Both the position numbers and the translations under genes were made by a program. DNA of 8,376 bases from Candidatus Zixiibacteriota bacterium. GTDB lineage: Bacteria > Zixibacteria > MSB-5A5 > GN15 > FEB-12. The notes beneath the pieces were generated by a model. It made no database searches. It worked only from the letters and a program-made list of their open reading frames with translations, and was not told the DNA's origin. The DNA is taken from assembly GCA_003641345.1 (NCBI GenBank), contig QNAD01000073.1:1-8376 (forward strand). The letters run 5' to 3'. Below are positions 1-6,457 of the stretch, in pieces; positions within the stretch are counted from its first letter, which is position 1, and every line of letters starts with the position of its first letter.

Positions 1-1049
1 CCCAATACAAATGATGTTTCAGAAATCATATTAAACTCAGCAATTAATTCTATGGCTTCTCTGGATTCTGATACTGTAATTTCTTTATTGATTTTATCCA
101 GTGTTTCTTGGTCAGTAGCCTCGGCACCAACATAAATATGAATTACTCCTGATTTTCTATATTTATCTAAAATATCTTTATCTCTGTTAATATCTTCAAC
201 TCGTGTTTCTATAAGTATATAGCTATTTAGTTTAGCGCTGATGATTCTGTCGAGTAATTCTTCCCAACGGTCCCTGTCATAAGTAGGATATTCATCAGTA
301 AACAGGAAAACATTAATACCTAATTTAGAATTAAGATATGACATATCTTTGACAACTTTTTCCGGTTGCCGCCCCCGCCATATTTTATTCCAAAATTTTT
401 GCTGAGAACAAAAAGTACAGCCAAAGTTACACCCACGCGAAGTTGAAACCGCACCCAGTTTTGAATTGGGAATAACATAATATTTATATAAATCCCAATC
501 TAAAAGTTTCCAGTCTGTTTCCAGGGAATCAATTTCATCAACGAAAGGAAGCATCTTATTGACTTTTATTTTGCCATCTTCTCTAAAAATCAGATTTGGT
601 GTTTCGTGTCGTTTATCAAGGTCATCAAAATTTAACAGGAATTGGCATAGTGAATTTTCTGCTTCGCCAGAAATTATATAATCAATTTGATTTTTGTCAT
701 CTTCGAAAATCTCTTTAAAGCTAAAAGTAGGATGCACTCCACCGATTAATGTAGTACAATTTGGTTTTATTTTTTTTGCCAATCCACAAAGTTGATGAGC
801 ATCGGGGAAGGTTGGGGTTATACTTGTGGTAGCTAATATATCGAAATCTGTTTTTTTGAGATGCTTTTCAATATCTTTAAAATTATGCCGAATTGTCATA
901 GCATCGTATATCTCAACTTCCCATCCTGCCTTTTTAGCCTGTGTTCCTAAATATATAAAACCTAATGGTGGCCAGCTTCCGGCAACTTCCACAACTCCGC
1001 AATGGTAGGGAGGGGTAACAAAAATAATTTTCTTTTTATTTTGAGCCAT
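1..1049 (-). CDS. BchE-like B12-binding radical SAM protein (3' end outside window)
   Basis: An open frame begins at an ATG (1047-1049) and runs off the window edge after 349 codons, so the C-terminal part is missing. Residues 1-140 look like a cobalamin-binding Rossmann domain of the BchE type: VTPPYH near the start, PPLGFIYLG at 27-35, LIGGVHPT at 101-108 and ISGEAE at 126-131. The radical SAM cluster motif CX3CX2C is C207, C211 and C214, inside TSRGCNFGCTFCSQQKFW. A downstream FTDEYPT resembles the DEEPT stretch I recall from BchE (anaerobic Mg-protoporphyrin monomethyl ester cyclase). YVGAEA at 306-311 and the following DKINKEIT fit the barrel of the family. The true substrate is unknown, and non-phototrophs carry many such paralogues. 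The start overlaps the preceding gene by 14 bp and has only a weak purine stretch upstream, so translational coupling is likely. Family assignment is firm; function is not. Confidence 0.88.
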   Translation of the reverse strand, partial: MAQNKKKIIFVTPPYHCGVVEVAGSWPPLGFIYLGTQAKKAGWEVEIYDAMTIRHNFKDIEKHLKKTDFDILATTSITPTFPDAHQLCGLAKKIKPNCTTLIGGVHPTFSFKEIFEDDKNQIDYIISGEAENSLCQFLLNFDDLDKRHETPNLIFREDGKIKVNKMLPFVDEIDSLETDWKLLDWDLYKYYVIPNSKLGAVSTSRGCNFGCTFCSQQKFWNKIWRGRQPEKVVKDMSYLNSKLGINVFLFTDEYPTYDRDRWEELLDRIISAKLNSYILIETRVEDINRDKDILDKYRKSGVIHIYVGAEATDQETLDKINKEITVSESREAIELIAEFNMISETSFVL

Positions 1050-1389
1050 ATTTTTTAATGTACTTTCTATGTACTACAAGTCCGAATATAGTTACGGAAA
1101 TTAAAAATAGATGCTTAATAACTAAAGCGGCTATTTGTCCTTTGCCAACAGCAGGATTCCACTCAAATTCCATGAAAAAGATTGCCCGTGGAATTCCAGC
1201 TAATATTATATAGGCTAAAGCACCATATGTAATATAGGACAATTTAGAGAAAACTCCGAACATCAACTGGTATTTATTTTCATTTTCGTCAAGTATTTTC
1301 CCAAGTATATAAACTACTGCTATATTTGAAGCCAGCAAAGCAGTTGCCAGGTCGTGAAAGTAATTGCTAATCATTAAAATTATATTCAT
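1036..1389 (-). CDS. small three-helix membrane protein of unknown function
   Basis: This 117-residue protein is not one I recognise by name. It has three hydrophobic segments, at about residues 10-31, 48-71 and 86-106, then a basic tail (HRKYIKKYGSK), which suggests a cytoplasmic C-terminus. Histidines sit at the edge of or inside the helices: H12 in helix 1, H93 in helix 3 and H107 just after helix 3. Such spacing is compatible with b-heme or metal coordination, but that is inference. The ATG lies 2 bp after the TAG of the lipoprotein gene (TAGCTATG) and has no Shine-Dalgarno sequence, so reinitiation by the same ribosomes is likely; M6 is an alternative start. The gene's end overlaps the radical SAM start by 14 bp. 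Context suggests an accessory role in cytochrome assembly or electron transfer. A CopD-like or cytochrome-b-like small membrane protein is possible. Confidence 0.75.
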   Translation of the reverse strand: MNIILMISNYFHDLATALLASNIAVVYILGKILDENENKYQLMFGVFSKLSYITYGALAYIILAGIPRAIFFMEFEWNPAVGKGQIAALVIKHLFLISVTIFGLVVHRKYIKKYGSK

Positions 1390-1391
1390 AG

Positions 1392-2378
1392 CTAATATCT
1401 AAATTTAAAAATTTTCATCGCAACCGGATCAGCGATATAAATATTGAACCTATCCATATCTATGGCTATGCCTGATGGTTTTACAAGCAACGAGTCAGTA
1501 TATGTTGCGACATAATAACCTTTAGGATTATACATGTGAATAGCAGAATTATTCGGGTCAACCACATGGAATCGTCCTTGAAAATTAATATAACTTGGGT
1601 CAAACTTGGTTGTATCCTGAAGCGATGGATCTATAATATTGTCCTGAGCAATTGCCTGTGGGGCAACTTTTAACATATTTGGAATAGTATCAAAATGGTA
1701 AATAAAATGCCCATTGCAAGTGTAAGCATGAACACTACCTGAAGATGCATCACCGATTATCATCCTGCCATCTTCGGTCACATATAAAGCAGATGGAAAA
1801 TCAATTTTTTGCAACGTATCAGCCGGAATTGATAGAATCAATTCTCCTTTTTCTGTTATGCCCTCGGCATCAACTACGGATATTGCCAATACTCCTTTTT
1901 GCTTACTATCAGAAACATACAAAACACCACCAAAATAAAACAAGCTAAAAGGAGCCAATTCGGTAATACCGTCAGGCAATGTTCCAAATGAACTGATATA
2001 ATTCCCCTGTCGGTCAAAAGTTACAATCACATGCTTGGCGTGATCAGTAACATAAATGAATGAATCAGTTACATTAAAAGCAGTAGGAAAAATAGGTGTG
2101 GGATCAGATAAATCAATAGTGCCGATTTGTTCTAATTTTGTGTTGAAAATATCAATTTTGGGCTTTTTTACGTAGCTGACAAATAGAGTATCTTTCAGAT
2201 ATTGTATTCTAACAGGTTTTAGTATTTCAGAACCAAGTTTTATTTGATGATCGGATACAAATTCAGGCAGTTTTTCAAACCTTGGTATTTGTATATCTTG
2301 TTTTCCACAAGAAATTATAAATAGTAAAAATATAATAAAGCCACAAAGTGGTTTAACCATAAACATGAATCGTTTCAT
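1392..2378 (-). CDS. lipoprotein with NHL-like beta-propeller
   Basis: This is a 328-residue predicted lipoprotein. Residues 1-24 form a signal peptide (MKRFMFMVKP, then a hydrophobic core) ending in a lipobox, FIISC, with C24 as the lipidated cysteine. The rest reads as a beta-propeller with 5-6 blades. Blade-like units have the pattern hydrophobic-strand, D or GD, variable, hydrophobic, G: IYVTDHAKHVIVTFDRQGNY (109-128), LYVSDSKQKGVLAI (153-166), IIGDASSGSVHAYTCNGHF (207-225), FHVVDPNNSAIHMYNPKGYY (270-289) and IYIADPVAMKIFKF (313-326). NHL-like propellers usually bind proteins or scaffold complexes, and no catalytic residues are evident. The chosen ATG overlaps the end of ccsA by 26 bp and has an AGG (2387-2389) eight bases upstream; in-frame ATGs at 2366 and 2360 are alternatives. 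Its place between ccsA and a membrane protein suggests a periplasmic or outer-membrane partner of the cytochrome. This role is inferred. Confidence 0.85.
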   Translation of the reverse strand: MKRFMFMVKPLCGFIIFLLFIISCGKQDIQIPRFEKLPEFVSDHQIKLGSEILKPVRIQYLKDTLFVSYVKKPKIDIFNTKLEQIGTIDLSDPTPIFPTAFNVTDSFIYVTDHAKHVIVTFDRQGNYISSFGTLPDGITELAPFSLFYFGGVLYVSDSKQKGVLAISVVDAEGITEKGELILSIPADTLQKIDFPSALYVTEDGRMIIGDASSGSVHAYTCNGHFIYHFDTIPNMLKVAPQAIAQDNIIDPSLQDTTKFDPSYINFQGRFHVVDPNNSAIHMYNPKGYYVATYTDSLLVKPSGIAIDMDRFNIYIADPVAMKIFKFRY

Positions 2379-3174
2379 AAACGTAACCTACACCCCATAG
2401 AGCAAAAATAACAGTTAATGCAGCAAAAATTGTCATCCAACAAAATAATTTATTAGACAATTTAAATCCTATTCTACTATGTAATACCAGACCATACAAA
2501 AGCCAACTTATTAAAGACCAGAGTTCAATTGGGTCCCATGCCCAGTATCTTCCCCAAGCATTATGTGCCCAGATAGAACCGGAAACAATCATGACTCCCC
2601 ATAAAATCAGCCCAAGAATAACAAAATTTAATATCTGTTTGGGAATAGCTTTATATTCAGGGATTCTTTCCGCAGTTTTAATATGTTTCTGCAACCATTC
2701 TTCGCCCAATATATAAATTACTGAAAACGATGATGCTATTACAAAAGTAGCCGCTCCTGATGTTGCAAACGATGCGTGAATAAACAGCCATACATTATTC
2801 AAAGCGACAGATAATTGGGAAGATTCGGTAGGTAACGAGATTGACCAGCCAAGAAGCAAAAATGAAAATAGTGATACAGGTATTAGAATTATTAAAGAGC
2901 GGGAAGATACTTTCTGAATTATAAGATATGCCAGAAAAACTAACCAGACCGACATCGTCATTGACTCAAACAGAGTGACAAACGGAGGATGGCCACTTTG
3001 AATCCAGCGTAAAATTCCAAAAACTGTCAATGAAATAAAAGAGAGATAAAAAAATATTCTGGAGATTTTGAGATATGATCCCCTTTTTAATACAATAGAT
3101 AAAATTGAAATAAAAAAAGTAACGGCGGTTGCTAATGTTGCCAACCAGTAAAAAATAGATTCTTGAGAACTCAT
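2353..3174 (-). CDS. ccsA: System II cytochrome c maturation protein CcsA/ResC (heme handling, WWD domain)
   Basis: This 273-residue polytopic membrane protein carries the WWD signature of the heme-handling protein family. The motif spans about 202-219 and reads W-A-H-N-A-W-G-R-Y-W-A-W-D-P-I-E-L-W. Other hallmarks are GHPPFVTLFES (61-71), matching the family GHxPxxxxyES region, FIHASFATSG (131-140) with candidate heme ligand H133, and LHSR (231-234) with H232. Seven or eight hydrophobic helices are visible, and the length is normal for stand-alone CcsA. With ResB/Ccs1 it moves reduced heme to the outside of the cytoplasmic membrane and attaches it to CxxCH apocytochromes. The ATG overlaps the resB stop by one base (TAATG), a classic coupling arrangement. 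Some databases name this subfamily CcsB, so the symbol should be read with that in mind. No frameshift is seen. Confidence 0.95.
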   Translation of the reverse strand: MSSQESIFYWLATLATAVTFFISILSIVLKRGSYLKISRIFFYLSFISLTVFGILRWIQSGHPPFVTLFESMTMSVWLVFLAYLIIQKVSSRSLIILIPVSLFSFLLLGWSISLPTESSQLSVALNNVWLFIHASFATSGAATFVIASSFSVIYILGEEWLQKHIKTAERIPEYKAIPKQILNFVILGLILWGVMIVSGSIWAHNAWGRYWAWDPIELWSLISWLLYGLVLHSRIGFKLSNKLFCWMTIFAALTVIFALWGVGYVYETIHVYG

Positions 3175-4250
3175 TATATGTTTTTATTTTCTTTCCATAT
3201 TCTTGGTATAAACCCGATTGTCATCCCAGCTAAAGCTGACCAAAACCCGAAAAAAATCAAGTTTAAAAAAGGGCTTTTAACAACGCTAACATAACACCAT
3301 CGTCGAAGTTGGGGAATAGTTAAATTGTAATCATCGAACTTTACAGTCTCTTTTAACTTTAAGATACCAGTATATACCTGTTTCTGTTTATTTTCAATTT
3401 TAATATTAAAATGGGTTGAATCAATATTCTCTGTTGAGTCAAGAAGGACTTCGATATTAAACCGCATATTTTCCTGAGGAATATAAAGAAAATCCTTATG
3501 GATTTTCTCTCCCTTATTAATTTGTCTTGCGATTCTCATAAAAGCTGAGAGAATTTGAGTTGAATCATTTTTGAGTAAAACAACTTTAGGAGCAAAACCA
3601 TGGTACATGCCATAATGGATCTCCAAATTATTCCATCTAAGGGGGTTATTTGTATAGATTATACTGTTTATTGGGTTAGCGTATTGGTCGGCTAAGATTG
3701 AAATATCTGCGGCTTCTGTATTAGCGTCGCCAATTTGAAGAGAAGTGGTAATATCATTCAGCGTTATTGAAAAATTGCTGTATTTTCTATTGTTTAATGG
3801 GCCATTAATGATTCTAAAATATGAACCCTGATTATCATAAACTGTTTGTCCTTCGGTTAGAGAAAATACACCTTCAAATTTATACAAATAATTTAATATA
3901 ACCCCGAAAATAATTACAACTAAAGAGAGGTGGAATATTATTGACCCAAGATGCTTCGCTTTTAGAAGAGTTTTTTCAATTTTATAAACTGTTTTAAATC
4001 GTTTGAAATTTCCAACTGTCAAATTTAGAGCTAAAAGTCCAAGCAATACAAAAAACGGTGGAGCAGTGTAAATTCGGTCAAGTGCTAATTTGTCAATGAT
4101 AAAATAATAGTCACCCAGTGATTCTTCCAAATTGATAATCTGATCTTCAGAAATATCTTTCTGGGGAATAATTGCAGAAAAAATTACATGGATAATTAAA
4201 AGTGAAATTAAAATAAAAGCTAAGCGGGTGGATCTGAAATTTATTTTCAT
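3174..4250 (-). CDS. resB: System II cytochrome c maturation protein ResB/Ccs1
   Basis: This 358-residue protein has the ResB layout. Transmembrane segments lie at about 9-28, 63-82, 100-121 and 326-348, with a large extracytoplasmic region (about 125-325) between the third and fourth. Recognisable features are IFSAIIPQ after helix 1, the GNFKRFK loop after helix 2, the HLGSIIFHLSLVVIIFG helix with H100 and H107 as candidate heme-contact histidines, FSLTEGQ at 129-135, and VVKSPFLNLIFFGFW leading into the last helix. It is compact; B. subtilis ResB exceeds 500 residues as I recall. It works with CcsA to deliver heme and apocytochrome for thioether ligation. It is the first gene after the terminator that follows the cytochrome, with a 36-bp spacer. 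No Shine-Dalgarno sequence precedes the ATG (TTTTAAAATG), as is common in Bacteroidota. The stop shares one base with the ccsA start. Confidence 0.92.
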   Translation of the reverse strand: MKINFRSTRLAFILISLLIIHVIFSAIIPQKDISEDQIINLEESLGDYYFIIDKLALDRIYTAPPFFVLLGLLALNLTVGNFKRFKTVYKIEKTLLKAKHLGSIIFHLSLVVIIFGVILNYLYKFEGVFSLTEGQTVYDNQGSYFRIINGPLNNRKYSNFSITLNDITTSLQIGDANTEAADISILADQYANPINSIIYTNNPLRWNNLEIHYGMYHGFAPKVVLLKNDSTQILSAFMRIARQINKGEKIHKDFLYIPQENMRFNIEVLLDSTENIDSTHFNIKIENKQKQVYTGILKLKETVKFDDYNLTIPQLRRWCYVSVVKSPFLNLIFFGFWSALAGMTIGFIPRIWKENKNI

Positions 4251-4286
4251 TTTAAAAGTTAAATATTATTATCAATTAAAAACAAT

Positions 4287-4314
4287 AAAAAACGGCAATT
4301 ACAAAAGTAATTGC
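4287..4314 (-). terminator. intrinsic terminator after the multiheme cytochrome gene
   Basis: Read on the minus strand, a perfect 8-bp inverted repeat (GCAATTAC / GTAATTGC, arms 4307-4314 and 4295-4302) encloses a TTTT loop (4303-4306). It is followed by CG and then six T residues (4292-4287). This is the textbook form of a Rho-independent terminator for transcription from the cytochrome gene. The stem is AT-rich, so it may be leaky. The plus-strand reading has no T-run after the hairpin, so it is unlikely to act in that direction. It sits within the only non-coding gap of the window (4251-4336, 86 bp), between the cytochrome stop and the resB start. Either resB has its own promoter in the remaining 36 bp or it depends on readthrough. 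Confidence 0.8.
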
Positions 4315-4336
4315 GACTAAATAGTTACAGTATTTA

Positions 4337-6457
4337 CTAATATGCTTTATTAGAATGGCTTTTGCAAACCTCGGACCAACATTTCTTGGCAGTATAGTCC
4401 ATATTGGCCATATAACCATTCACAAAACCCTCTACCGGTTGACCACTCCCAGCAGAGCCATCTTGTTCATTGTACACCCATTGTCGGTTCTGACCATGAA
4501 CGTGTATCTGGCCATCAGGCGGAGTCCCCCCGGACCAGTCGATTGAGTTTAGTCCCAATCCACTCGTTGATGAATAGTCCCACATGTGGCAGGCAAAACA
4601 ACCCTGGGGGAACTTATGTCTTCCATTGGTTGCAGGATGTTCTATAAAATTGCTTTCGAGAGTACGAAAAGACCAGTATCTCATCTCTTGGTGACAGACA
4701 AAACATAATGGAGTGCCGTCAATGCTGTTTGAGACAATCGTAGCCACCAGCATATGTTCAACATTGGAACCATGAGGGCCACTGGGATCGGCAAGATTAT
4801 CAGACCGGTGACAATCGGAACAATAATTTATTTTATAAGTACCCCATGGCTCATTCATTGTATTTGTATTACAATAGGGATTATCCCCTGCCTGAATGAT
4901 GGCATGGGTTGATGGATAATTCGGGTTAATCTCTTCAGCCAAATTGCGGTTACCGCTGGGGAGCGTAACATAATTTGAGTGGCATTTCAAACATATTTGA
5001 TATTCTTTTGTGGCTGGTTCAACTTTGTTATAACCTGATGGAGCTGTAAAAACATTTGCATTATCTGTCGGGGTAGCAGGAGTTGGCCATGAAGTTGGTT
5101 CTACTCCCCAAACACCTTTTAAAGCACCGGAGACAAGATTGCTTGAACCGTCATGGGTTCCGGTCTGAGCGGCATGTGGATTATGGCAATCCTCACATTC
5201 CGCATGACGATTACCATCTCCTAAAGTTAACGCAGAGTCAGCTATACTATGTCTGCCTGAATATAATTTTGTCGGATGTGTAAATGTTCGTGTAAACGCT
5301 TCCTCAATATCCAGAGCATCGGGATTGGGGATACTTTGAACACCAAAGTAATCAAGGTTTGATCCTGCATTTGGATTCGAAGTAGTGGAGTGACATTTGA
5401 AGCAGAATTGTTCTTCTATGGGATCTGAAGGTGAAGCTACTCCATTCGTATCAAGTAATTTAATATAATCAGATGAATGAAAAGCAACTTTAAATGTAGA
5501 GCTTTGATAAGATTTAGTCATGTTATCATTGTGACATTTTGTACAATTTGCATTAAATGTTGATCCATCTGAAGAGTATGTTGTTGGTACATTATAGTTA
5601 TGAGCATCGGATGCATCAAAGTCTGACTTTGGAACAAAATTGTGCGTATATGAGGATTTATGGGCACTATGACAACCTGCACATGAGGGACCGCTATGAC
5701 AGGACAGACAAATACCGCCTAATCCAGAAGATGAATAATCTGAATTAGTTGAATGATTGCTATTACCGATAACCGGATCTGTATCATAATCTACTCTCAA
5801 GTTTTTCGCTCTTTGTCCTATCCCCGGATTCAAGTCATTTCTAAAAATATCATGGTCGACATGACAGGTCAGACAGTTTTTTATAACATACATTCCACTT
5901 GCACCGGGGCTGTAATTTGCATCGTCATTTGCCAATATGTGGCGATATGTTAATGAGGTACTGTCCATTGCATTGAAAATATTCGAATGACAAGAACAAG
6001 ATATTCCTCCACTCGACTCAGCACCGGCACCCGGTGAGAAACCATCGGAATGAGTATGACAGGATTCCTTACAATTTTTAACATCTTGGCTGTGATTGGA
6101 AGGTTGTGAACCATCGTTTCGGTAATATTTGGTTGTGGTATGACAAACTTCGCAAACCTCACTATAAACTGTATTGCTACCATCTGCCATAGCTCCATGA
6201 GTATCAGACCCAGCGATTGGGTCAGGTGAATTATATGGATCACCAGTACCAAGAGTTTTGAAAAGAACCGGTTTGTCTCCAGAATTTGGAGTAGTTATAG
6301 TTTCTTTTACCATATAAATATTGGCTGAACCATGAGGTGTATGGCAAGTCACGCAGGTTTGCCCGTTATGATCAGCAAGGTTATGACAAGCAGAATTTGG
6401 ACCGCCGCAATTATCAGAATTGTTACTACGATGTAACAAGTTTCCATCACCCAAAAT
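4337..6457 (-). other. heme-binding domain with 12 canonical and several irregular c-heme sites
   Basis: This is the C-terminal domain (residues 633-1338) of the cytochrome. Canonical CxxCH first cysteines are at 667, 734, 827, 882, 891, 937, 984, 1053, 1121, 1178, 1217 and 1252. Irregular sites are C649-H657 (six residues between cysteines), C761-H766 (three) and C786-H789 (one). I confirmed the last two, and the C-terminal cluster, by reading the codons. If all three bind heme the domain would hold 15 hemes at about 47 residues each. An LGDGN motif precedes a heme cluster twice (634-638 and 1044-1048), which suggests an ancient duplication of a heme module. Sites at 882 and 891 lie unusually close (CLSCH-SGPS-CAGCH). 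C1161 is isolated, with no partner cysteine or CH nearby. Confidence 0.85.

Noticed and set aside
826..1008. Plus-strand open frame of 60 codons opposite the radical SAM gene
   Set aside because: It is antisense to a well-supported coding frame, shows no recognisable domain and has no upstream signals.
4263..4298. Possible sigma70-type promoter for resB (TTGCCG, 19-base spacer, GATAAT on the minus strand)
   Set aside because: The -35 match overlaps the terminator stem, the spacer is long, and such boxes arise easily in AT-rich DNA. It is too weak to list as a feature.
4355..5953. Several plus-strand frames of about 63-66 codons opposite the cytochrome
   Set aside because: Their residue makeup is that of mirrored CxxCH-rich coding sequence, and none has a domain or signal peptide; they are shadows.
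5950..6252. Minus-strand 100-codon frame inside the heme domain
   Set aside because: It overlaps the cytochrome in another frame within a region whose cytochrome frame carries intact heme motifs, so it is not a real gene or evidence of a frameshift.
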